From: JBJMLO01 sp045805265
GTDB taxonomy: Bacteria > Actinomycetota > UBA4738 > JACQTL01
DNA: 64,000 nucleotides
Assembly (NCBI GenBank): GCA_045805265.1
Contig: JBJMLO010000030.1
Coordinates: 124,001 to 188,000 of the forward strand
Direction of reading: 5' to 3'
Part shown: one piece after another, positions 47,299 to 55,522 of the stretch
How the letters are laid out: the number at the start of each line of letters is the position of its first letter
How positions within the stretch are numbered: the first letter of the stretch is position 1
Position numbers and translations under genes: made by a program
The notes under the pieces: model-generated
Told to the model about the DNA's origin: nothing
Database searches by the model: none
What the model saw: the letters and a program-made list of their open reading frames with translations, nothing else

Positions 47299-47423
47299 CT
47301 GCCCATCCTCGGCCGGCAACCCGCCCTTCGCAAGGCGATCGGGCCATCCTCGTCGAGCGAGCCTCACGCCTGGGGAAGCTCCTCTTGCGAATTCATGCTG
47401 GGCCCGGCTACCGTGCGCGGCCG

Positions 47424-48152
47424 ATGGGACCCGACCAGCCGACCCCGGCAACCGAGCGCGACGAGCGCAACCCCGGCCCCGATCCCGGCACCGCCGACCA
47501 TTTCCGGGCCTGGGTCGCGGTGCTCATCGCCGTGGTGTCGATCCTCGGCGCAGTGGTGGTGTGGCGAGCCTCGGTGGACTCCTCGGACGCGTCCGACCTC
47601 GGGCAGCAGGGCATCCAGCAGCTCATCCTGCAACAGCAGAAGCGGGGGGACATCGAGGCCGGGGTGGCGCGGGACTTCCGGCTGTTCGCGGACTTCCAGG
47701 AGCACGTCCTGAACTGGCGCTCGCTGCTGACGCAGGCCGACCAGGCCCAGCCGACGGACGCCGCACTCGCCGCCGACCTCCGCCAGCAGGCGCGCCGGGA
47801 GCTGTCCGCGGCGCGGGCGATCCGCCCGCTGATCCAGGCGTTCGACCAGCCCGACTACGGCAACGCCAACGGCACCGTGACCTTCGACCCGGCCCGCCAG
47901 GCCGCCGCGCTGGAGGACGCCGACCTCGAACTCACCGGACTGCACCCCGCGCGGGCCTTCGCCGGCGAGGAATCCACCCACCGGCGGTCGCTCCACCTCG
48001 TGGGCGTCGCCGTCCTGTTCGCCGCCGCCCTGCTGTTCCTGACCCTGGCCCAGGTGGCCCGGCGCGGCCCCCGCGCGATCTTCGCCGCCGCGGGGATCGT
48101 GGTGATGATCGGGGCCGGGGTCCTGTTCGCGCTGACCGGGCTGGCGTCGTGA
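47424..48152 (+). CDS. Uncharacterised membrane protein, first of a pair
   Basis: 242 residues. Pro-rich cytoplasmic start, membrane helix ~25-45 (WVAVLIAVVSILGAVVVW), an external helical region of ~150 residues rich in Gln/Asp/Arg (LGQQGIQQLILQQQKRGDIE, FRLFADFQEHVLNWRSLL), then two membrane helices (~200-220 SLHLVGVAVLFAAALLFLTL and ~225-240 IFAAAGIVVMIGAGVLFALT). ATG at 47424, 9 nt behind TACCGT. Its stop overlaps the start of the next gene (GTGA). The same helix-150 residues-helix-helix layout opens the partner protein. No family recognised. Confidence 0.75.
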   Translation: MGPDQPTPATERDERNPGPDPGTADHFRAWVAVLIAVVSILGAVVVWRASVDSSDASDLGQQGIQQLILQQQKRGDIEAGVARDFRLFADFQEHVLNWRSLLTQADQAQPTDAALAADLRQQARRELSAARAIRPLIQAFDQPDYGNANGTVTFDPARQAAALEDADLELTGLHPARAFAGEESTHRRSLHLVGVAVLFAAALLFLTLAQVARRGPRAIFAAAGIVVMIGAGVLFALTGLAS

Positions 48153-50443
48153 CCGAAGGGGACGGCACCGTGGCCGGGCCGGATGACCGCGACGACCAGC
48201 CGCCCACGCCGCCGCCGATGCCCGGCGGCGGCGACCGTGACCGTGACCCTGACCGCGATGCTGGCCCCCGCGAGCGGCACGAACTGTTCGGGGACGACGC
48301 CGGAACCCCGGCCGAGGCCGCCGACGAGCGCACCACCTCGCGCTCGGAGGCACTCGTGGCCATCCTCATCGTGGCGGCCACCGTGGCCGCGGCGGTCGTG
48401 GGCTACCTGCAGGTGTGGTCCTCCAGCCGGTCCGACACGGCCGCGTCCCTGGCGCAGCGCGACGCCATCGCCGCCACGGCCCGCCAGGTCCGGGCGGACC
48501 AGTGGTCCGACGTCGAGTCGAACATGGCGTCCCGGGCGCTCCTGGCCCGGGAGCAGGTCGACCAGACGAGCCTGCAGTCCCAGGTCTTCGGGCAGCCGCT
48601 GTCCACCGCCGACAAGCTGGAGAACGCGCGCCTCACGAGGCAGTACGGCCGGTTCGGACTGCTCGCGAACCTGGTGGGCCGGGAGTTCACCGGAATCCCG
48701 ATCGCGGGCCGGCTGTCCGAGGAACAGGATCCGGCGTTCCCCACCCGTTTCGTGAACCAGGTGAACCGCGACGCCATCCGGCTCCGGGCCCTCCAGGACG
48801 CCTCGAACGACGAGAGCTCCGGATGGTCGGGCCGGGCCTCGACGTACACGGCCATCCTGACGCTGTTCGCCGTCGCGCTGTACCTCCTGGGGTTCTCGCT
48901 GGCCCTGCCCCGGTCCCTCGGCCGGTGGTTCGTCCGAGGGGGCGTCGCGTTCGCGTTGGTCGGGGTGGCGTGGGCCGCCGTCGCCTCGACCGGCCGCCCG
49001 GAGCCCCCGTCCCAGGACGCCGCGGCCGCATTCGCGGACGGGACGGTGGCGCTCTCTACGGCCTCCGACGGCTACGACTCCTCGGGCTACCGCGAGGCCA
49101 TCGCCGACCTCACCCGGGCCATCGACGCCCGGCCGGACTTCGCCCGCGCCTACCTGAACCGGAGCCAGGCGACGTACTTCGCCAACTCACCGACCCAGGG
49201 TCTCGGGACCGTCACCTCGCCCCGGGCGCTCCGCAGCGCCATCGGGGACCTGAAGCACGCGGTGGACCTCGGCCTGGACAACGCGCTCGCGTTGGGCAAC
49301 ATCGGCGCGCTGTCGTTCCAGGAGGCCATGGTCGACCGCCGGCCCGACCTCCTGCCCCAGGCCCTGGACTTCACCCGGCGGGTGATCGCAATCGACCCCG
49401 ACCGGCCGCTGTGGCTCTACAACGTCGCCGTGACCCAGCTCGCCTCCGGGCGGCGCGACCAGGCCATGGACACGTACCGGGCGGCCAACCTCGCCGCGCG
49501 AAGGGAGCCGGCCACGGCTGCCTTCTGGACGACCGGCGCGATGTCGGCGCTCGACGTCCTGGTCTCCCACCGGCCCGCGCTCGGCGACGAGGTCCTGGCG
49601 GCGAAGGAGCTCGTGATCGGCGGGGTCTTCGGCGGTCCGTCGAATACCGCGTCGTCGCCGCGAGACCTCCATCTCGATCTCGTGGTGACTCCCTCGCTGG
49701 TCCAGTTCGCGGTCCCGAAGGCGGAGGCCTCGTCGATCGATCCGGCCCGCGACACCGTGGTCGCCGACTGGTACTACGACGACCCCGCCGGCCACGGATA
49801 CGCGGTGCTGCCCGAGGTCTCCGGGAAGGTCGAACTCTCGGTGGCCGGCGACGGCGGCTGGTTCAACCTGCAGCAATACCTCACCGCGGCGTCGCCCCCC
49901 CGGTGCCTCCCGAGCGGGTCGTACCGCGTGGAGGTCTACGTGAACGGGCACCTGGCCGGCACGGCCACCACGCGCGAGGACTTCGGCTCCCTGGCCACCA
50001 TCACCGACAAGGGGCTGAACGCGTCGTTCTGCATCCCGACGGACTGGGTGCGGAACAAGGCGTCCACGACCGGTGTGTCCGAGAGCTACGTCGCGCCCGG
50101 GGCCGGGGAGGGCATGGCGATCATCCGGGCGCACCTCCCCGGTGGGCAGACCCGGGCGAACCTCCCCGGGCTCGCCGGCATCTTCGTCCGGAGCTTAGCC
50201 GGAGCGTTCCTTCCGCCGCTGACCGGGCCCGGCTCGATCGAGCACTTCTTCTTCATGGGCCTCGCCCAGCAGGCCGAGACCTCGTTCGGCTACCGGGGCG
50301 GGTTCCTCCGGGTCGGCGTCGGGCTCGACCCGGGCGAGGGAGCGGTGGTCATCGGGGTGGCCTTCGGGCCGAAGACGGACGAGCCCGGCGTCCAGCGGGT
50401 CTTCCAGTCGTTCTCGTCGTTCCAGGCCGTCCCCACGGGCTGA
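48149..50443 (+). CDS. Membrane protein with TPR-like region, second of a pair
   Basis: 764 residues. Disordered Asp/Pro-rich start (1-65), helix ~70-90 (ALVAILIVAATVAAAVVGYL), a Gln/Arg-rich external segment, two helices (~232-252 TYTAILTLFAVALYLLGFSL and ~262-280 VAFALVGVAWAAVAS), then TPR-like repeats (~300-480, REAIADLTRAIDARPDFARA, YLNRSQATYFANSP, LWLYNVAVTQLASGRRDQAM) and a C-terminal beta-rich part (~500-764) with GSYRVEVYVNGHLAGTATT. GTG overlapping the previous stop. The pair probably forms one membrane complex. Function unknown. Confidence 0.75.
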   Translation: MTEGDGTVAGPDDRDDQPPTPPPMPGGGDRDRDPDRDAGPRERHELFGDDAGTPAEAADERTTSRSEALVAILIVAATVAAAVVGYLQVWSSSRSDTAASLAQRDAIAATARQVRADQWSDVESNMASRALLAREQVDQTSLQSQVFGQPLSTADKLENARLTRQYGRFGLLANLVGREFTGIPIAGRLSEEQDPAFPTRFVNQVNRDAIRLRALQDASNDESSGWSGRASTYTAILTLFAVALYLLGFSLALPRSLGRWFVRGGVAFALVGVAWAAVASTGRPEPPSQDAAAAFADGTVALSTASDGYDSSGYREAIADLTRAIDARPDFARAYLNRSQATYFANSPTQGLGTVTSPRALRSAIGDLKHAVDLGLDNALALGNIGALSFQEAMVDRRPDLLPQALDFTRRVIAIDPDRPLWLYNVAVTQLASGRRDQAMDTYRAANLAARREPATAAFWTTGAMSALDVLVSHRPALGDEVLAAKELVIGGVFGGPSNTASSPRDLHLDLVVTPSLVQFAVPKAEASSIDPARDTVVADWYYDDPAGHGYAVLPEVSGKVELSVAGDGGWFNLQQYLTAASPPRCLPSGSYRVEVYVNGHLAGTATTREDFGSLATITDKGLNASFCIPTDWVRNKASTTGVSESYVAPGAGEGMAIIRAHLPGGQTRANLPGLAGIFVRSLAGAFLPPLTGPGSIEHFFFMGLAQQAETSFGYRGGFLRVGVGLDPGEGAVVIGVAFGPKTDEPGVQRVFQSFSSFQAVPTG

Positions 50444-50452
50444 CTCCGCACC

Positions 50453-53143
50453 TCAGTGGCCGGCGGGGGCGGCCTCCCCCCAGTTCGCGCCCCACCCGAT
50501 GTCGGCCCGGAGCGGGACCGTCAGCTCGTACGCCGCCTCCATCTCGCGCTTGACGAGGTCGGCGGCCTCCTCGACGTGGTGGGTCGCCACCTCGAAAACC
50601 AGCTCGTCGTGGACCGTGAGCAGCATGTGGCAGTCGAGCTCCTGACGGTCCTGCAGCGCCCGGTCCACCCGGATCATGGCCAGCTTGAACACGTCTGACG
50701 CGCCGCCCTGGATCGGCGCGTTGAGCGCCATCCGCCGCCCGAGGTCGCGCACGCGGGGGTTCGCCGCCTGCAGCTCCGGGATGTACCGGCGCCGGCCGAG
50801 CAGCGTCTCGGTGAACCCCTCCGCCGCGGCGCGGGCGACCTGGCGGTCCAGGAACTCCCGGATCTTGGGGAACCCGGCGAAGTACGCGTCGATGAACTCC
50901 TGGGCCTCGTCCGGGGCGATGCCGAGGCGCGAGGCCAGCCCGAACGCGTTCATGCCGTACGCCAGGCCGTAGTTGATCATCTTGGCCCGGGACCGGATCG
51001 CGTGGTCCACCTGGTCCTCGGGCAATCCGAACACTCGGGCCGAGGTCGCCGTGTGGATGTCGGTCCCCGACTCGAAGGCCGCGGCCAGGCCCTCGTCGCC
51101 GGACAGGTGGGCCATGATCCGAAGCTCGATCTGGGAGTAGTCCGCGCACAGCAGGACCTGGCGCTCCGGATCGCCGGTGACGAACGCCCTGCGGATCCTC
51201 CGCCCCTCCTCGCCCCGGACGGGGATGTTCTGCAGGTTCGGGTTGGTCGAGGACAGGCGGCCCGTCGCGGCCACCGCCTGGTTGAACGTGGTGTGCACCC
51301 GGCCGGTGGCCGCGTTCACCAGCTTCGGCAGCGCAACCAGGTACGTGGAGTTCAGCTTGTCCAGCTCGCGCCACTGGAGCAGCGCGTCGACGATCGGATG
51401 CTGGTCGCGGAGCTTCTCCAGGACGCTCGCGTCGGTGGACAGCTGGCCCTTCGGGGTCTTCTTGCCGGGAGACAGCCCCAGCTCGCCGTACAGGAGCTCC
51501 CGGAGCTGCGGCGGCGAGTTCAGGTTGAACTCCCGCCCGGCGTGGTTGTAGATCTCGATCTGCAGCGCGGCCATGCGGCCCGTGACGTTCGCCGACATGT
51601 CCTCCAGGTACGGCACGTCGAGCGCAACGCCCCGGGCCTGCATCCGGGCCAGCACCGCGGCCAGCGGCAGCTCGACCTCCTCCAGCAGGGAGCGCAGCCC
51701 GGCCCGGTCGACCCGGCGCTCCATGACCGGTGCCAGCAGGGCGACGGCCGCGGCCTCCGCCGCCACCGGGCGCCACGGCGAGCCGAACAGCTGGCCGCCC
51801 TCCTCCTCCTCGATCCCGGCCAGCACGTCGGCGCCGAGATACGTCCGGCACAGCCCGGCCAGGTCGTACGACGTCTCCGCCGGGTCCAGGAGGTAGCCGG
51901 CCAGCATGGTGTCGAAGGCCACGCCGTGGACCTCCCGGTCGGACCGCGCCGCGGCCGCCTGCAGCTCCTTGGCGTCGTGCACCCACTTCACGACCGCGGA
52001 CTCGGCCAGCACGGCGTCCGCCTCCACCGCGGGGAACGGCGCGTACACGGCGCGCCCCTCGCCGGTCGAGGCCGCCATGCCGTCCAGCCCCTCGCCCTCC
52101 GCGTGGAGCCGCACCGCCACCGGCCCCGAGCCGGCCAGCTTCTCCAGGTCGGCGCCCGAGCCCTCCGTCAGGTCGAGCTCGGTGTCGAACGCCGCCGCCG
52201 CCGCGCTCTTGCGGACGTCCTCCAGCCGCTCCAGCAGGGTCCGGAACTCGAGGGAGGTGAACAGCCGGCGCACCGCGTCCTCGTCCCACTCCCCCATCAC
52301 GGAGTCCGCGGGGTCGAGGTCGATCTCGATGTCGGTGTCGAGCCGCGCGATGTCCTTGTTCATCAGCAGCTGCTCGCCGGCGCCCTCGATCCCGGAGCGG
52401 ATGCGCGGCTTGAGATCCTCCGTGTGCTCGAGCAGCTCCTCCACGGAGCCGTACTGCTGGATCAGCTGCGACGCCGTCTTCTCCCCCACGCCCGGCACCC
52501 CGGGGATGTTGTCGCTCGTGTCGCCCTTGAGCGCGACGTAGTCGAGGTACTTCTCGGGGGGAAGCCCGAACCGCTCGGTCACCGCCTCGACGTCGTACGT
52601 CACGATGTCGGAGATCCCCCGGCGGTTGAACATCACCGAGATCCCCGGGCGGACCACCTGGAAGAAGTCCCGGTCGGCGGTGACGATCACAACCTCCATG
52701 CCCTGCTCGACCGCGCGCAGGGCCAGCGTCGCGATGAGGTCGTCGGCCTCCTGCTCCGGGTGGCTCACCAGCGGGATCCGAAGCGTCTCGACGACCTCGA
52801 GGATCAGGCCCAGCTGCTGCCGGAACTCGTCCGGCGTCTCGCGGCGGCCCGCCTTGTACTCCGCGTAGCGCTCCAGGCGGGCCTTCGGCGTCCCCAGGTC
52901 GAACGCCACCGCGATCCGGTCGGGGCGCTCCTCGGTGAGCAGCTTGATGAGCATGGAGGTGAACCCGTACACGGCGTTCGTGACCTGTCCCGTGGATGTG
53001 GCCAGGGTCTCCGGCAGCGCGAAGAACGCCCGGTAGGACAGGCTGTGGCCGTCGAGCAGGAACAGCCGGGGCCGCCTCTCCGGCTCCCCGGAGCCTGTCG
53101 CCGCGGTCGCAGCCGCGGTGCCGCCGCCGTCCTCAGTGCCCAC
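50453..53143 (-). CDS. polA: DNA polymerase I
   Basis: 896 residues. 5'-3' exonuclease domain (RLFLLDGHSLSYRAFFALPE, PEQEADDLIATLA, TADRDFFQVV, LKGDTSDNIPGVPGVGEKTA; ~25-320), a 3'-5' exonuclease-like domain, and the polymerase: motif A LLCADYSQIELRIMAHLSGD, motif B RSRAKMINYGLAYGMNAFGL, motif C HMLLTVHDELVFEV. The acidic metal residues of the proofreading site are missing (GPVAVRLHAEGEG where DxE is expected), as in Taq-like and actinobacterial enzymes. GTG at 53143, 8 nt behind TACAAT; a longer open frame upstream is dtxR in reverse. Fills excision-repair gaps. Confidence 0.96.
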   Translation of the reverse strand: MGTEDGGGTAAATAATGSGEPERRPRLFLLDGHSLSYRAFFALPETLATSTGQVTNAVYGFTSMLIKLLTEERPDRIAVAFDLGTPKARLERYAEYKAGRRETPDEFRQQLGLILEVVETLRIPLVSHPEQEADDLIATLALRAVEQGMEVVIVTADRDFFQVVRPGISVMFNRRGISDIVTYDVEAVTERFGLPPEKYLDYVALKGDTSDNIPGVPGVGEKTASQLIQQYGSVEELLEHTEDLKPRIRSGIEGAGEQLLMNKDIARLDTDIEIDLDPADSVMGEWDEDAVRRLFTSLEFRTLLERLEDVRKSAAAAAFDTELDLTEGSGADLEKLAGSGPVAVRLHAEGEGLDGMAASTGEGRAVYAPFPAVEADAVLAESAVVKWVHDAKELQAAAARSDREVHGVAFDTMLAGYLLDPAETSYDLAGLCRTYLGADVLAGIEEEEGGQLFGSPWRPVAAEAAAVALLAPVMERRVDRAGLRSLLEEVELPLAAVLARMQARGVALDVPYLEDMSANVTGRMAALQIEIYNHAGREFNLNSPPQLRELLYGELGLSPGKKTPKGQLSTDASVLEKLRDQHPIVDALLQWRELDKLNSTYLVALPKLVNAATGRVHTTFNQAVAATGRLSSTNPNLQNIPVRGEEGRRIRRAFVTGDPERQVLLCADYSQIELRIMAHLSGDEGLAAAFESGTDIHTATSARVFGLPEDQVDHAIRSRAKMINYGLAYGMNAFGLASRLGIAPDEAQEFIDAYFAGFPKIREFLDRQVARAAAEGFTETLLGRRRYIPELQAANPRVRDLGRRMALNAPIQGGASDVFKLAMIRVDRALQDRQELDCHMLLTVHDELVFEVATHHVEEAADLVKREMEAAYELTVPLRADIGWGANWGEAAPAGH

Positions 53144-53151
53144 GGGGCGGC

Positions 53152-53161
53152 ATTGTAGGCT
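53152..53161. promoter_or_regulatory. Overlapping divergent -10 boxes, polA and dtxR-family gene
   Basis: In ATTGTAGGCT the minus strand reads TACAAT (53157-53152, 8 nt to the polA GTG) and the plus strand TAGGCT (53156-53161, 6 nt to the ATG at 53168). The two hexamers share two base pairs, so only one direction could be opened at a time. Confidence 0.55.
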
Positions 53162-53167
53162 CTGCCC

Positions 53168-53854
53168 ATGACACCCCCGGCGGCGCACGCGACCACCGCG
53201 TCCGCGGCCTCCCATCCCGAGTACCTGGAGGCCCTGTACGAGATGGCCGAGGAGGGCATCCCCACCGTCCAGGTCCGCCTGGCCCAGTGGATGGGCGTGT
53301 CGGCCGGCGCCGTGAGCCAGGCCGTGAAGAAGCTCCTGGCCCAGGGGCTGATCCGGGCCGACGGCCGCGAGCTGCGGTTCACCCCGGCCGGCCGGGACGT
53401 GGCCGAGCACCTCGTCCGGCGCCATCGTCTCGCCGAGCACTTCCTGATCCGAATCATCGGCCTGCCGTGGCACAAGGCCCACGAGGAGGCCCAGCGGTGG
53501 GAGCGGGTCATCTCCGACGACGTGGAGGAGCGGCTGATCGCCATCCTCGACGACCCCGGGACGTGTCCGCACGGGAACCCCATCCCGGGCTCCTCGCACC
53601 GGGTCGACTACTCGAAGCTGGTGCCGCTCCGCGACCTCGGGCCCGGGGCGAAGGGCGTGCTGCGCCGGCTCACCGAGGACCTCGAGCTGGACCTCGACGT
53701 CATGCGGTTCTTCGAGGACTCCGGGCTCATGCCGGGCGGGCGGGTCCGGGTCGAGCGGGTCGGCCCGGACGGGACCATGCAGCTCCAGGTGGACGGGAAG
53801 GGCGTGGCCCTCGGGGCACACCTGTCGGACAACCTGTGGGTGCAGCCCGCCTGA
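53168..53854 (+). CDS. DtxR/IdeR/MntR-family metalloregulator
   Basis: 228 residues. Winged helix (HPEYLEALYEMAEEGIPTVQ, GVSAGAVSQAVKKLLAQGLI), dimerisation domain (RRHRLAEHFLIRIIGLPWHK, AHEEAQRWERVISDDVEERL, CPHGNPIPG) and a C-terminal SH3-like FeoA domain (GLMPGGRVRVERV). Aligned by eye with DtxR, the ancillary-site His79/Glu83/His98 are kept, but primary-site Met10, Cys102 and His106 read Glu, Gln and Arg, so metal choice may differ from iron regulators. Leaderless-type start. A ZIP transporter with a palindrome in its upstream region follows. Confidence 0.92.
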   Translation: MTPPAAHATTASAASHPEYLEALYEMAEEGIPTVQVRLAQWMGVSAGAVSQAVKKLLAQGLIRADGRELRFTPAGRDVAEHLVRRHRLAEHFLIRIIGLPWHKAHEEAQRWERVISDDVEERLIAILDDPGTCPHGNPIPGSSHRVDYSKLVPLRDLGPGAKGVLRRLTEDLELDLDVMRFFEDSGLMPGGRVRVERVGPDGTMQLQVDGKGVALGAHLSDNLWVQPA

Positions 53855-53919
53855 GGCAATCCGGACGTTTGACGGTGCCCGGACCGGCAAATAGCATTTA
53901 AGTGGTCCTACGGGATTTC

Positions 53920-53935
53920 GTTAAGAACCCTAAAC
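53920..53935 (+). promoter_or_regulatory. Candidate DtxR-family operator upstream of the ZIP gene
   Basis: GTTAAG-AACC-CTAAAC, arms matching at 5 of 6 positions, in an unusually AT-rich 70-bp stretch (ATAGCATTTAAG and ATTTCGTTAAG). DtxR-family boxes have GTTAGG/TTAGG-type arms of similar size. Its place between the regulator and the transporter gene supports a role. Confidence 0.45.
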
Positions 53936-53950
53936 TTTCGGAACGCGGTG

Positions 53951-53968
53951 GCTCCCGCCGGCGGGAGC
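53951..53968 (+). repeat. 18-bp perfect palindrome before the ZIP ribosome site
   Basis: GCTCCCGCCGGCGGGAGC is its own complement. As RNA it would form a tight hairpin immediately before GAGGAG and the TTG start at 53982, possibly modulating translation. Confidence 0.45.
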
Positions 53969-53981
53969 ACGAGGAGCGCGG

Positions 53982-54827
53982 TTGAGCACCCCCCAGACGA
54001 TCCTGCTCGGTGCGGTGGCCGGGTTCACGATCTTCCTCGGCCTGCCGCTCGGCAGGATGCGCGGAGGGAGCCGCGGTCTCCGGACGTTCCTGAACGGCCT
54101 GTCCGCCGGCATTCTCGTGTTCCTGCTCCTGGAGATCTTCGAACACGCCTTCGGATCCGTGGAGGATTCGTTCAACGACCTGCTCCACCGCGGCGGCTCC
54201 CTCGCGCACTTCGCGGGGATGGCGGCGCTGTTCGCCGCCGGCACCGGCCTCGGGCTGCTGTCGCTGCTGTACGTCGGGAAGATGTGGCGGCGCCGCCCGG
54301 CCGCGAAGTCCATCACCGGGCAGAGCCTCGGCCCGGGGGCCATGGCCGTGGCCGAGCAGACTGCCGTCCGTTCCGACTCCCTCCGCCTGGGGATGTCCAT
54401 CGCCGTCGGCATCGGCCTCCACAACTTCTCCGAGGGCCTCGCCATCGGGCAGTCGGCCGCGGGCGGCCACGTCTCGCTGGCGGTCCTGCTCGTGATCGGG
54501 TTCGCCCTGCACAACGCCACCGAGGGGTTCGGGATCGTGGGGCCGCTCGCCGCCGAGCACGTTCGCCCGTCGTGGGGATGGTTGGCCCTGGCCGGCCTCA
54601 TTGGAGGCGGCCCGACGTTCCTGGGAACCCTGGTCGGTACCGCATTCGCCTCCGCGCTCCTCGAGGTCCTGTTCCTCTCCCTGGCCGGCGGCGCAATCCT
54701 GTACGTCGTGGCCGAGATCCTGAACGCCGGCCGCAAGATGTCCTGGGAGACCACCCTGTGGGGCGTCTTCGCCGGCTTCCTCGCCGGCGTCGCCACGGAG
54801 CTCGTCCTGGTCGCGGCCGGCGTCTGA
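53982..54827 (+). CDS. ZIP-family divalent metal transporter (GufA-like)
   Basis: 281 residues, eight predicted membrane helices. The metal path is marked by HNFSEGLAIGQSAAGG in helix IV and HNATEGFGIVGP in helix V, both HN-x-x-EG motifs of ZIP proteins; a further LLEIFEHAFGSVED lies near helix II. Imports zinc or related divalent metal into the cytoplasm. The TTG start is taken from GAGGAG 6 nt before it. Lies 127 bp after the DtxR-family gene with an operator-like palindrome between them. Metal specificity unknown. Confidence 0.88.
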   Translation: MSTPQTILLGAVAGFTIFLGLPLGRMRGGSRGLRTFLNGLSAGILVFLLLEIFEHAFGSVEDSFNDLLHRGGSLAHFAGMAALFAAGTGLGLLSLLYVGKMWRRRPAAKSITGQSLGPGAMAVAEQTAVRSDSLRLGMSIAVGIGLHNFSEGLAIGQSAAGGHVSLAVLLVIGFALHNATEGFGIVGPLAAEHVRPSWGWLALAGLIGGGPTFLGTLVGTAFASALLEVLFLSLAGGAILYVVAEILNAGRKMSWETTLWGVFAGFLAGVATELVLVAAGV

Positions 54828-54857
54828 ACCCTCGTACGGACGCGTCAAGTTGCGCGT

Positions 54858-54952
54858 GTGCCGCTGACGCTGCGGATGGGGCGCGCTTGTGCCGCCGACG
54901 ATGCGGATGGGGGTGCGCTTGTGCCGCTGACGCTGCGGATGGGGGTGCGCTT
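54858..54952. repeat. Three tandem copies of a 31/32-bp unit
   Basis: Copies at 54858-54888 (31 bp), 54889-54920 and 54921-54952 share GTGCCGC-GACG-TGCGGATG then GGGGTGCGCTT, with two to three differences; a fourth copy begins and breaks off at 54953. It lies right after the ZIP gene, in no reading frame I can support. Units are directly adjacent with no spacers, so not CRISPR. Confidence 0.75.
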
Positions 54953-55020
54953 GTGCCGCGATCCTCCTTGGGTGCGCGGAGACGGTCGGGGCTGTCTGGG
55001 TGGCACGGGTCCCTCCCACT

Positions 55021-55349
55021 CCCGCAACTTGCAATGATGCGTCCGTGCCGCGCGGTGTCGGCGCTCGTACAAGTTGCTCCGTGGGTCCCTCCCGACCACC
55101 CAGCGCCCCTCCCTGTAACCAGGGCAACCCGTGGGCACCGACTGTGTGCCGTGGAGCCCGCGCGGCGTGACGCAACCCGACCGTATGCCGAGGGTTCGGC
55201 GGGGCACGGGGCCGATAGCCGGGCGGACGAGGGTCGGGTGTGAGAGGCGTTGCGGCCCGGATGCGCGCGGGGTCGGGGGGGCCCCATGGAGCAACTTGTA
55301 CGAGCCGCAATCACGCCGTCGGCACGGACGCGTCATTGCAAGTTGCGGG
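55021..55349. repeat. REP-like inverted repeat pair
   Basis: Left arm 55021-55080 and right arm 55288-55349 are inverted copies. 55021-55050 matches the complement of 55320-55349 at 29 of 30 positions, and 55064-55080 matches 55288-55304 exactly. Each arm is itself palindromic (GCAACTTG...CAAGTTGC). A truncated third copy, CTCGTACGGACGCGTCAAGT, lies at 54831-54850. Between the arms are 207 bp without a supported gene. The 54828-55522 interval holds only these repeats. Confidence 0.7.
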
Positions 55350-55522
55350 AATGGGGGGGACCCGATCCCGCGGAAGCGTCCGGGCAAACGGCGATCTCTG
55401 GCCAGTGCACGCGGCGCGACCACACGCGCCGGCGAACCACCGACGCCGACTTGAATTCGGGGGGTGGCGGTGTCATCGTCCCACGCCTGACCGCTCGCTC
55501 CATGTGGGCGGAAGGGGGGCCA

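Noticed and set aside
54858..54960. CRISPR array
   Set aside because: The units are directly adjacent with no spacers, only three copies, and no cas genes occur in the window.
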